Shown: in pieces, positions 1 to 6,595 of the stretch
Numbering within the stretch: the stretch's first letter is position 1
How the letters are laid out: every line of letters starts with the position of its first letter
Source of the DNA: JAAYDY01 sp964500225
GTDB lineage: Bacteria; Planctomycetota; Phycisphaerae; FEN-1346; JAACEH01
Direction: 5' to 3'
Assembly (NCBI GenBank): GCA_964500225.1
Contig: CAZCOA010000056.1
Coordinates: forward strand, 1 to 15,467
DNA length: 15,467 bases
The notes under the pieces: generated by a model
The model's input: the letters and a program-made list of their open reading frames with translations, nothing else
Database searches by the model: none
Told to the model about the DNA's origin: nothing
Position numbers and translations under genes: made by a program

Positions 1-27
1 GCGCAAGTCTCGTCCTGGTAAAGAGAA

Positions 28-61
28 GGCCGTTCGACTTTCTCGCCGAACGGCCGTTTTT
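28..61. terminator. Rho-independent terminator-like hairpin
   Basis: A perfect 9-bp GC-rich stem is formed by 28-36 and 47-55 around a 10-nt loop. On the + strand it is followed by G and five T (57-61), the classic intrinsic terminator form, and could end a gene lying left of the window. The - strand tRNA gene ends at 68 and also runs into this hairpin. Read that way the tail is only a broken pyrimidine run, so it may serve both directions with a stronger + strand signal. Confidence 0.75.
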
Positions 62-67
62 GAAGAA

Positions 68-145
<78 letters not shown>

Positions 146-169
146 ACGAGTCATAGCCGAGCGACGCAC

Positions 170-198
170 ATTCTACTGCCTGTGTCCTGTGGCTGCAA
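170..198 (-). promoter_or_regulatory. Sigma-70 promoter of tRNA-Pro
   Basis: On the - strand a -35 hexamer TTGCAG (193-198) and a -10 hexamer TAGAAT (170-175) are separated by exactly 17 bp (176-192). The -10 box ends 24 nt before the mature tRNA 5' end at 145. This predicts a 5' leader of about 15-18 nt to be removed by RNase P. Both hexamers are near consensus and correctly placed. Confidence 0.75.
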
Positions 199-554
199 GG
201 CGTGTGTTTCCGCGCCGTTGCGATTGCAGGTGCTATGGGCGAGCGAGTTTCTGGTCACTTGCCGTCTCCGCTGCGTTCCCACCTAATTGCCACTCCACAG
301 GTGCGCCGTTCATCGGCGAAGGGCAGGGGGCGGAAGAGGATTCAGCAGGCAAGATTCGTCGCCCGTCCCTGCAGCAGGGCGGTGATGGCTCGACCGATGT
401 GATGTTTTTTCTTCCGGCGAGACGAACCTTTCTGTGTGCCAAGCGGGCGGCGCGATTCCGGTCAGGATGTAGTGGGGCTTTTGTGATCGGCGCACCACCC
501 ATGGTGTCGGAAGGAATTGCCTGGAGTCTGTTACCTGACCCTGGGAAACCCCCC
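199..554. other. Non-coding spacer, no recognisable gene
   Basis: Between the tRNA promoter and the rightward promoter region I find no supported gene. The longest open frame (starting at 189) is arginine/cysteine-rich, lacks a clear ribosome binding site, resembles no family I know and runs through the promoter region. The stretch contains a short CCCTG/CAGGG hairpin (367-379), a T6 run (405-410), and a CACCA/TGGTG inverted repeat (493-506). None forms a convincing terminator, riboswitch or RNA gene. The 11-mer at 404-414 recurs exactly at 555-565. Confidence 0.5.
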
Positions 555-614
555 GTTTTTTCTTCAAAAAACCGAAAAAGTCTTGACACGGCGTTACAAA
601 ACGTATTTTATATT
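555..614 (+). promoter_or_regulatory. AT-rich promoter for the regulatory gene block
   Basis: A perfect -35 TTGACA lies at 583-588. The -10 zone is TA-rich (604-616) and allows several hexamers: TTTTAT at 606-611 (17-bp spacer), TTATAT at 608-613 (19 bp) or TATATT at 609-614 (20 bp). Immediately upstream are A-tracts at 566-571 and 575-579 and a T-tract at 556-561, centred about 10 bp apart, an UP-element-like and probably curved arrangement. This AT-rich island is striking in a GC-rich window. The transcript would have a leader of about 115 nt before the gene at 737. Which -10 is used cannot be decided by eye. Confidence 0.7.
592..603. promoter_or_regulatory. Candidate operator inside the promoter spacer
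   Basis: A small inverted repeat, CGTT (592-595), ACAA, AACG (600-603), is centred between the -35 box and the TATATT alternative of the -10 box. MerR-family regulators typically bind inverted repeats inside elongated 19-20 bp spacers, and the first gene downstream encodes a MerR-type protein. Autoregulation is therefore an attractive inference. The arms are only 4 bp, so chance is a real alternative. Confidence 0.3.
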
Positions 615-690
615 TTGCAAAGTGCAATATGCATTTCGTGCCGCGGCGGGGGCGGACGCGGCTGCCAGGTCGAACTGTGATTCTGTCGAT

Positions 691-713
691 GCCTGAACAA
701 CAAGATGTCAGGC
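691..713 (+). other. Leader hairpin upstream of merR-like gene
   Basis: GCCTGA (691-696) pairs with TCAGGC (708-713) around an 11-nt loop in the predicted 5' leader. It ends 9 nt before the Shine-Dalgarno AGAGAGG (722-728). It could influence initiation or simply be a chance stem. It has no U-tract, so it is not a terminator. Confidence 0.3.
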
Positions 714-736
714 CCTGCTGAAGAGAGGTTCTCGCT

Positions 737-1048
737 GTGAGCGAATTGTGCGCGTCATGGATGGGGTGGCGTCCTCCTCCGAAACTCTACCGCATCGGAG
801 AGGTGGTCCGTTACAGCGGTTTCTCGCGGCAGACGGTGCACAACTACACCACGATGGGCCTCATCCGCGAAGAGGAGCGGACCGAAGGCGGGCACCGCAT
901 GTACGGCGAAGACGTCTTCCGTCGCCTCGCCGTGATCAAGGCCCTCCGAGGCAAGAAAACTCTCGGTCAGATTCGACAGATTTTGGAAGAAGAAACGCCC
1001 GAGGCGTCGGTGGCCGCGATTCAGGCGGCCGACGCAGCGGCTCGGTAG
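737..1048 (+). CDS. MerR-family transcriptional regulator (short form)
   Basis: This 103-residue protein is a probable DNA-binding regulator. Residues 17-42 read as a MerR-type helix-turn-helix (LYRIGEVVRYSGFSRQTVH, then GLI). Residues 50-60 (EGGHRMYGEDV) form the typical wing, and 61-85 the second helical part (FRRLAVIKAL, then TLGQIRQIL). After about residue 86 there is only a short alanine-rich tail, so there is no effector-binding domain and no cysteine metal site. The segment NYTTMGLI replaces the more usual RYYE-x-x-GLI. The GTG start is chosen because AGAGAGG lies 8 nt upstream and the MerR fold begins shortly after it. It is the first gene after the strong promoter near 583-614. Its target is unknown; its own promoter and the downstream flagellar regulators are the obvious candidates. 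Confidence 0.85.
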   Translation: MSELCASWMGWRPPPKLYRIGEVVRYSGFSRQTVHNYTTMGLIREEERTEGGHRMYGEDVFRRLAVIKALRGKKTLGQIRQILEEETPEASVAAIQAADAAAR

Positions 1049-1119
1049 GGGATTGGCGTTACTGTGGGCGCCGTCTGTGGCGAAGGCCGCGGCGGCATTC
1101 GTGAGAGTGTGGCAACAAC

Positions 1120-1153
1120 GGAGTCCGGCCTCTGGTGACGCGGAGGCGACTCC
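1120..1153 (+). other. Hairpin between merR-like and TPR genes
   Basis: GGAGTC (1120-1125) and GCCTC (1128-1132) pair with GAGGC (1143-1147) and GACTCC (1148-1153). This gives an 11-bp stem with a 2-nt bulge and a 10-nt loop. There is no T-tract, so it is not a standard intrinsic terminator. It lies in the 168-bp gap between the regulator gene and the TPR gene and could protect or process the transcript. Confidence 0.4.
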
Positions 1154-1216
1154 TGGGCGCAACGGTCGTCCTCGTTCGTCCACGTGTTGCTTGGTGCCAT
1201 TGAAAGGTCGCCGACA

Positions 1217-3640
1217 ATGGCGCAGCAACCACCAACCGACCAGCCCGTCACGGCTGCGCAGCTTCGGTCGCAATTGGCCGACCGGTGGCAGATTCCGCTT
1301 CTGCTGCTGAGCATGCTCGTTTTCGTTCCGAGTGTTCTGCTTCTGGCGGTCCGCCTGGGGCAGGAGAAGGTGGACCCCAACGAGCTGCTCCAGCGGGCAC
1401 GCGACGCCGGCCAAGTGGGCAACTTCGCCGCCTGCGAAGCACTCTGCGACGAGTTCCTGAAGCAGTTCTCCGCCGATTCCGCGGTTGCCGAGGCTGTTGT
1501 CGCAGAAGCCCTCGAACTCCGTGGCGACGCCACTTTCGCCTTGGCCGCCCTGCACCCCGACAAAGAGATGGATCTGCTGGACAGGGCCCGCCGCAGCTTC
1601 AACGACGCCGCGGAGCACCGGCCGTCGGGCGCCCCCTCGCCGCGGCTGCTGCTGAAAATGGGACGGACCTATGCTGCCATGGGCGACTTCGAGAAGGCCG
1701 TCGTCCACTACGACCGGGCCCTGGAAAACGAAATCGAGAATCGTTTCGAGATCCACCGCGAGAAGATCCAGGCCCTTCGGTCCATGGAGCCCGAGCCGCT
1801 GCTGGATGAGGCTCTGGCCGAGGTGGCCCAGATCCACAAGGAACTCGGCGATCAGGCCACCGACGACCAGCGCCGTGACGTGGCCCTCATCGAAGCCGAC
1901 CTGCTGAATGCCAAGGGACGCTACGGCGAGGCCGAGGCCGTCCTTCGCAAGGTCGCCGGGCAGAAGATGCCGAAGGTGTTCCTGCTGGCCCTCGCCGACA
2001 CGCAGCGGCTGGCCGGCCGGTACACCGATGCCATTGATACGCTCTTCGAGTTGCTCGACCGCGTCCCGGCCGACGAGGCCCAGCGCAAGGCCGAGGAAGC
2101 GATCGACGCCCAGGCCTTCCAGATGCAGGGACGCATCAGCCTCGACATGAAGAACTATGAGCGGGCGCTCTATTGGTTCCAGCGGACCGCCTCGGAGTAT
2201 CCCGGCACGGAGACCGCCCTGGCGGCCAAGCTCGGCATGGCCCAGACGTACCTTGTTCTCGACGAAAGCGATCTGGCCGCCGAGGTCTATGCCGAGATCA
2301 CGCCCGAGTTGCGGCAAATGCGTCCCGGGCAGAACCGCTGGATCGACCTGGAGGCTTCGCGCACCGCCCTGCGAGTCCAGAGCGACAACGCCCGAAAGAC
2401 CGGTCGCATCGACGATGCGCTGAAGTTCGTCATGCTCGAAGAATCCCTGTTGCGAGACCCGGACGAGGACGTACTGCTGCGCAAGGCGGGCATTCTGGCC
2501 GAGAGGGCCGACGGCCTCGCCGCCGAAGCCGACAAACTCAAGGCTCAGGCCGATGCTGCCGAGCACAAGCGGCTTCGCCGTCAGGCGGAACACGACTGGA
2601 ACGAGGCCGGCGACCTCTACCTGAAAGTAGCCGAAGAGTTTCACGGACAGACCCAGAAAGAGTATCCGAACGACCTCTGGGAAGCGGGCCGTTGCTTTGT
2701 CCTTGCCGGCAGCCACGAGCGGGCCGTCCAGACCCTCGACCGTTTCGTCCGCGAGCAACCCACCGACACTCGCGTTCCACAGGCGCAACTGGAAATCGCC
2801 CGCCAATACGAAGTCCTTGGCCGGCTCGACGAGGCTGTCCGCGTGCTTCAGGAACTACGCGTCAACAGCGGCGACACGCTCGCGGGCTTCGAGGGGCTCC
2901 ACCGCCTTGGCAACCTCTTTGTCCAGATGGGGCCCGACTTCTACGATCAGGCCGAGGAGGCCTACCGCGGCCTCGTCGAGGATTCCACCAAGATCGAGCC
3001 TGAGAGCCTCTGGTACCGCAGCAGCCTGCTACAACTCGGTCGTCTGCTCCATCGTCGCGGCGACTACGACCGCGCCATCCTCGCGCTGAACGAGTACATG
3101 CAACGTTATCCGACCGATCCCGACACGAAGTCGGCTGCCTGTCTCATCGCGTCATCCGTGCGGCGGCAGGGGCTCAAGGCCCTCGAAAAAAGCCGGTCCG
3201 CCGTCCGCCAGGCCGACAAGGATGCCCTGCTGGAGATCTACCGCCAGAAGACCAGCAGTGCCGCCGACCAGTACCGGCAGTTGGCGAAAGACTACGAGAC
3301 GCTCGCCCCGGAAGCCATGACGCCTCTGCGGCAGCAGGAATACTGCACGATCCTGTTCGAACAGGCCGAGTGTCTGACCGAGCTCGGCCGCCTCGACGAG
3401 GCTACCTCTCTTTACAACGTCGTCGTTTACAGGTTCCAGACGGACCCGTGCGTCATGGCGGCCTATGTGCAACTGGCCGCGGCCTACGAGAAGGCCGGCC
3501 AGAAGGACAAGGCCCGTGCCGTCTATGAACGGGCACGCTGGACGCTGGAGAAGATTCCCGAGGAGGCCTTCGCCGTGCGTATCGGCGAGCCCTCCAAACA
3601 GTACTGGACGCACTGGATTCAGACCATGCAGCAAAACTGA
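1217..3640 (+). CDS. Membrane-anchored tetratricopeptide-repeat protein
   Basis: This 807-residue protein has one N-terminal membrane segment (about 26-46, IPLLLLSMLVFVPSVLLLAV) followed by a long helical TPR solenoid. Clear repeats occur near residues 140-175, 252-284, 300-330, 335-362, 486-549 (two), 598-634 and 705-777 (two). They show the usual spaced A/G/Y/A pattern, for example AAMGDFEKAVVHYDRAL. A charged, alanine-rich coiled-coil-like insert lies near 423-468. No enzymatic motif is visible. The likely topology is N-in with the TPR domain outside the cytoplasmic membrane, as in other single-anchor TPR scaffolds; this is an inference. The ATG at 1217 is preferred over an in-frame GTG at 1184 because GAAAGG lies 9 nt upstream. 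It ends 24 nt before the FlgN-like gene and probably shares its mRNA. Its position suggests a role in flagellar assembly or envelope organisation, but the sequence alone does not prove it. Confidence 0.85.
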   Translation: MAQQPPTDQPVTAAQLRSQLADRWQIPLLLLSMLVFVPSVLLLAVRLGQEKVDPNELLQRARDAGQVGNFAACEALCDEFLKQFSADSAVAEAVVAEALELRGDATFALAALHPDKEMDLLDRARRSFNDAAEHRPSGAPSPRLLLKMGRTYAAMGDFEKAVVHYDRALENEIENRFEIHREKIQALRSMEPEPLLDEALAEVAQIHKELGDQATDDQRRDVALIEADLLNAKGRYGEAEAVLRKVAGQKMPKVFLLALADTQRLAGRYTDAIDTLFELLDRVPADEAQRKAEEAIDAQAFQMQGRISLDMKNYERALYWFQRTASEYPGTETALAAKLGMAQTYLVLDESDLAAEVYAEITPELRQMRPGQNRWIDLEASRTALRVQSDNARKTGRIDDALKFVMLEESLLRDPDEDVLLRKAGILAERADGLAAEADKLKAQADAAEHKRLRRQAEHDWNEAGDLYLKVAEEFHGQTQKEYPNDLWEAGRCFVLAGSHERAVQTLDRFVREQPTDTRVPQAQLEIARQYEVLGRLDEAVRVLQELRVNSGDTLAGFEGLHRLGNLFVQMGPDFYDQAEEAYRGLVEDSTKIEPESLWYRSSLLQLGRLLHRRGDYDRAILALNEYMQRYPTDPDTKSAACLIASSVRRQGLKALEKSRSAVRQADKDALLEIYRQKTSSAADQYRQLAKDYETLAPEAMTPLRQQEYCTILFEQAECLTELGRLDEATSLYNVVVYRFQTDPCVMAAYVQLAAAYEKAGQKDKARAVYERARWTLEKIPEEAFAVRIGEPSKQYWTHWIQTMQQN

Positions 3641-3664
3641 CGGGTACACAGGAGCCCCGTGCGG

Positions 3665-4123
3665 ATGACGACCCTCAGCGCCGAACAGATTCTTGACGCC
3701 CTCCGGCAGGAAGCCGACGCCTGCCGCGAGCTGGCCGAGCTGCGCAGCGAACAGCGGCGCCTCATCGACGCCGACCGCGCCGAGGACCTGCTGGCCGTCC
3801 TGGCCCGGAAGCAGAAAGCCATCAACCGTGTCGGGAGCCTCGAAGAGCTGCTCAAGCCCGTCAAGGCCGAGTGGAACGTGCGGCGGCAGGAGCTGCCGCC
3901 TGTGGCGCGCGTCGAGATTGCCGACGCGTTCCGCCGCGTCCGCGATTTGCTCGAAGAGTTAATTGCTCGCGAGACTGAGGACGCCGAGGCCCTGGCCCAG
4001 CGCAAGGACGCCGCCGAACGCGAACTGGCCGCATTCGACGGCAAACGCCGGATACAAAACGCCTATCGGACGCCCGACGTCCGGGGGGACGACGGTTCGT
4101 TTCTGAACCGCCTGGAAGGCTGA
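3665..4123 (+). CDS. FlgN-like flagellar export chaperone (probable)
   Basis: This small, charged, nearly all-helical protein of 152 residues has the length and rhythm of FlgN: long helices rich in E, R, L and A, with LIDADRAEDLLAVLARKQ early on. The C-terminal tail (AYRT, then SFLNRLEG) is less helical. FlgN is a cytoplasmic chaperone for the hook-filament junction proteins FlgK and FlgL. Neither is encoded here, so the assignment rests on pattern and location. The ATG at 3665 lies 10 nt after AGGAG (3650-3654). An in-frame GTG at 3659 is closer (4 nt) and would add two residues. It sits between the TPR gene and the kinase gene. It could instead be an unrelated coiled-coil accessory factor. 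Confidence 0.65.
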   Translation: MTTLSAEQILDALRQEADACRELAELRSEQRRLIDADRAEDLLAVLARKQKAINRVGSLEELLKPVKAEWNVRRQELPPVARVEIADAFRRVRDLLEELIARETEDAEALAQRKDAAERELAAFDGKRRIQNAYRTPDVRGDDGSFLNRLEG

Positions 4124-4151
4124 ACGCGACGCGAACGATGGAGACAGCCGG

Positions 4152-5066
4152 ATGACTTCTCAGGCCGTAAGCGCTGCTGCGAGAACCGAGTTGTCACGCG
4201 ACGACTTGCTTGAAATCCTGCTGCGCTACAACGAAGCCACCGAGCGGTTACGCTCCAGTCACGAAGCCCTCAAGGGCGAGGTCGTCCGTCTGCGCGGCGA
4301 GCTGGAGGAGAAGAACCGAGAACTGCGACGTCGCCAGCGGCTGGCGGTGCTCGGGGAAATGGCCGCCGGCATGGCCCACGAGATACGCAATCCTCTCGGC
4401 GGCATCATGCTCTGTACCGACATGCTTCGGGAGGATCTTGCCGGCAGCAGCGAGTCCTTGGATATCCTCGTGCGGCTCGAGAGCGGCGTCCGCATCCTCA
4501 ACCGCATCGTCGAGGACATGTTGCTGTTCACACGCGATCTTCACGTGGACGCCCAACCCTGGCTTCTCGGCGACCTGGTCCGCTCGGCCCTGGATCTGGC
4601 CTCGCACGATATCCGACGCAGCAACCTCCGTGTCCTCGTCAGCGACTGGGAACTCGACCATTGGGTCCGAGCCGACGGCTCGCTGATCATTCGTTCGCTG
4701 CTAAATCTGATTCTCAACGCGGCCCAGGCCGGCGAAAACCGGCCCGGCGCCTCGCTGCGCATCACCGCGGTCCCCAGACACGAGTCCAAGCAGGTGGCTG
4801 TGATTCTGGAAGATACCTGCGGCGGCATTGCCCCCGAGGACCTGGACAAAATCTTCGACCCGTTCTTTACCCGCCGTGAGAAGGGCACGGGCCTCGGACT
4901 GGCCATCGTTCATCGCACCATGGAGGCTCACGGCGGACAAATTGTCGCCCAGAACAACCGTGTCGGTGGCGCCACGTTCACTTTCACGTTGCCAGAGGGC
5001 CAACGTCCCGATGCCCCGGCCGCCGGTGATGCCGGTTCGGTCCACACGGTCTGCAAGGAGCACTGA
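4152..5066 (+). CDS. Soluble sensor histidine kinase, FleS/FlrB/FlgS-like
   Basis: This 304-residue kinase is predicted to autophosphorylate and pass phosphate to the regulator encoded 3 nt downstream. Residues 15-62 form a coiled coil. The H box is MAHEIRNPLGGI with H76 as phospho-acceptor. The N box is NLILNAAQA (N185, N189). The G1 region starts at D221, the F box is IFDPFFT (234-240) and the G2 box is GTGLGLAI (245-252). G1 reads DTCGGI instead of the usual DxGxGI, so the first glycine is a cysteine. There is no membrane segment and no PAS or other sensor domain. This resembles the cytoplasmic FlgS of epsilonproteobacteria in topology, and such kinases sense flagellar assembly state. The ATG is preceded by GGAG (4140-4143) at 8 nt. 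Class assignment is strong; the flagellar role comes from the partner and the neighbourhood. Confidence 0.9.
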   Translation: MTSQAVSAAARTELSRDDLLEILLRYNEATERLRSSHEALKGEVVRLRGELEEKNRELRRRQRLAVLGEMAAGMAHEIRNPLGGIMLCTDMLREDLAGSSESLDILVRLESGVRILNRIVEDMLLFTRDLHVDAQPWLLGDLVRSALDLASHDIRRSNLRVLVSDWELDHWVRADGSLIIRSLLNLILNAAQAGENRPGASLRITAVPRHESKQVAVILEDTCGGIAPEDLDKIFDPFFTRREKGTGLGLAIVHRTMEAHGGQIVAQNNRVGGATFTFTLPEGQRPDAPAAGDAGSVHTVCKEH

Positions 5067-5069
5067 GTC

Positions 5070-6467
5070 ATGGCCAGAATACTCGTCGTGGATGACAAAG
5101 ACCTGATGCGAGAGAGCATGGAGCTCACCCTCCGTCGCAGCGGTCACGCAGTGGAGACGGCTACCGACGGTCGCGCCGCCCTCGACCTTTTGTCCGCCTC
5201 GCGATTCGACCTGGTCGTAACGGACCTGAAGATGCCCGGCATCAGCGGTGTGGACCTGCTCGAAAAGATCAAGGCCAAATGGCCGGATATCGAGGTCGTC
5301 CTGATCACGGCGTTTGGGACCATCGACGTGGCCGTCCGCGCGATGAAACTCGGTGCCTACGATTTCCTCCAGAAACCGTTCAAGGCCGACCAACTGACGG
5401 CCGTGGTGGACCGCGCCCTGGAGCATCGCCGCCTGAAAACCGAAAACGAGGCCCTGCGAAGCCAGGTGGCCGCCGCGCGTCCCGTCGAGCTGGTCGGCCG
5501 CAGCCCCGTCGTCGAGCAGATTCGCTCCCAGATTCAGCAGGTCGCCCCCAGTCCTGCCACCGTGCTCATCTACGGCGAAAGCGGCGTCGGCAAGGAAGTG
5601 GTGGCCCGCCTGATTCACCTGGGCAGCCCGCGTGCGGCCCGGCCGATGCTCTGCCTGAACTGTGCCGCCCTGAGCGACAACCTCCTCGAGAGCGAACTGT
5701 TCGGCCACGAGCGCGGCGCCTTCACCGGAGCCGACCGCCGTCGCAAGGGCCGCTTCGAGCTGGCCGATGGCGGCACGCTCCTGCTCGACGAGATCAGCGA
5801 GATCGAGCCGCGGCTCCAGGCCAAGCTCCTTCGCGTCCTCCAGGAGCGGCAGTTCGAGCGTGTCGGCAGCAGTGAGACGCTCCATGTGGACGTTCGCGTA
5901 CTGGTCACCACGAACCGCAATCTGGGGCAGGCCGTCGCCGAAGGCCGCTTCCGCGAGGACCTGTATTACCGTCTCAACGTGGTGCCGATTCGGATTCCGC
6001 CGCTTCGTGAACGCCGCGAGGACGTGCCCGTCTTGGCCGAACATTTCCTGTCGTGTTTTGCCAGACGAGAGCAACGGGGGCAGATTCGCTTTGCGCCCGA
6101 ATGCCTGGAGCTGCTGTGCAGCTACGACTGGCCGGGCAACGTCCGCGAGCTGGAGCACCTGGTGGAACGGGCGTGCGTCATGGGCCTGGGGCCGACGATC
6201 CGCGCCGACGACATCCGCCTGTGGCTCCACGGAACGCCGCGGGTGGGCGGGCCGCAGTTCGCTCCCGGAACTTCGCTGGAAGAAGTCGAGCGCGAAATGA
6301 TCTGTGCGACGCTCGAGAAGTTCGGCGGCCATCGGGCCCGGACGGCGGATGCTCTGGGCATCTCGGTCCGCACTCTGGGCATGAAGATCAAGGCGTACCG
6401 CCTAGCCGAGGTCGGCCGTAGCCTGGACGCCGGCGACGCGAAGAAGTTGCCGGTCTCCGCGCAATAA
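5070..6467 (+). CDS. Sigma-54-dependent response regulator, FleR/FlrC/FlgR-like
   Basis: This 465-residue NtrC-class activator has three domains. The receiver (about 1-120) has D8, D9, phospho-acceptor D52, T80 and K102. The AAA+ domain (about 138-370) has Walker A GESGVGKE (169-176), the sigma-54-contacting loop GAFTGA (216-221), Walker B GGTLLLDE (234-241) and WPGNVRELEHL near 355-365. The C-terminal Fis-type helix-turn-helix (about 415-450) contains GHRARTADALGISVRTLGMK. All residues needed for phosphorylation, ATP hydrolysis and contact with sigma-54 appear present. AAGGAG (5055-5060) precedes the ATG by 9 nt, and the kinase stop is 3 nt upstream. The first gap downstream contains a near-consensus sigma-54 promoter for flgB, the expected target. 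A tail of about 15 residues after the HTH is unremarkable. Confidence 0.93.
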   Translation: MARILVVDDKDLMRESMELTLRRSGHAVETATDGRAALDLLSASRFDLVVTDLKMPGISGVDLLEKIKAKWPDIEVVLITAFGTIDVAVRAMKLGAYDFLQKPFKADQLTAVVDRALEHRRLKTENEALRSQVAAARPVELVGRSPVVEQIRSQIQQVAPSPATVLIYGESGVGKEVVARLIHLGSPRAARPMLCLNCAALSDNLLESELFGHERGAFTGADRRRKGRFELADGGTLLLDEISEIEPRLQAKLLRVLQERQFERVGSSETLHVDVRVLVTTNRNLGQAVAEGRFREDLYYRLNVVPIRIPPLRERREDVPVLAEHFLSCFARREQRGQIRFAPECLELLCSYDWPGNVRELEHLVERACVMGLGPTIRADDIRLWLHGTPRVGGPQFAPGTSLEEVEREMICATLEKFGGHRARTADALGISVRTLGMKIKAYRLAEVGRSLDAGDAKKLPVSAQ

Positions 6468-6482
6468 ACTCCAGACGGAGTG

Positions 6483-6498
6483 TCCGGCCGAGGCCGGA
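6483..6498. other. GC-rich palindrome after the response regulator gene
   Basis: TCCGGCC (6483-6489) and GGCCGGA (6492-6498) form a perfect 7-bp inverted repeat around GA, 15 nt after the regulator stop codon. As RNA it would fold with about 6 pairs and a 4-nt loop, but no U-tract follows. It may be a weak end or stabilising hairpin of the regulatory transcript. As DNA it could be an upstream site for a dimeric activator about 100 bp before the sigma-54 promoter. Confidence 0.4.
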
Positions 6499-6571
6499 GA
6501 CGAACCCGGAAAAAGGCCTGAGATGACGTGCAAGAAGTTTGTGAATAATGGGTTACGTGTGTTGTGCGGCC

Positions 6572-6595
6572 GAGCCGGGGGTCCTCTGCCGGCTC
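6572..6595. repeat. Inverted repeat abutting the sigma-54 -24 box
   Basis: GAGCCGG (6572-6578) and CCGGCTC (6589-6595) are perfect 7-bp inverted arms separated by 10 bp. The right arm ends immediately before the T of the -24 element at 6596. This may be a binding site for a dimeric regulator that modulates the promoter. It is too close for a classical enhancer, so repression or co-regulation is also possible. Chance cannot be excluded in GC-rich DNA. Confidence 0.4.

Noticed and set aside
189..680. A 163-codon + strand open frame in the left spacer
   Set aside because: It has Cys/Arg-rich unusual composition and no clear ribosome binding site, and it runs through the AT-rich promoter region and the tRNA promoter.
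1184..1216. Upstream GTG start for the TPR protein
   Set aside because: No ribosome binding site precedes it at a suitable distance, whereas the ATG at 1217 has GAAAGG 9 nt upstream.
755..2806. A 683-codon open frame on the - strand opposite the merR-like and TPR genes
   Set aside because: It spans two + strand genes and their gap, and its composition is that of a shadow frame. The + strand TPR repeats are clear.
3456..3471. Second sigma-54-like site (GG-N10-GC) inside the TPR gene
   Set aside because: It keeps GG and GC spacing but matches the rest of the consensus poorly (TGGCGGC, GTGCA) and lies inside coding sequence. It is the kind of match expected by chance in GC-rich DNA.
4701..6332. 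A 543-codon open frame on the - strand opposite the kinase and response regulator
   Set aside because: It is antisense to intact catalytic motifs of both proteins, with no family resemblance of its own.
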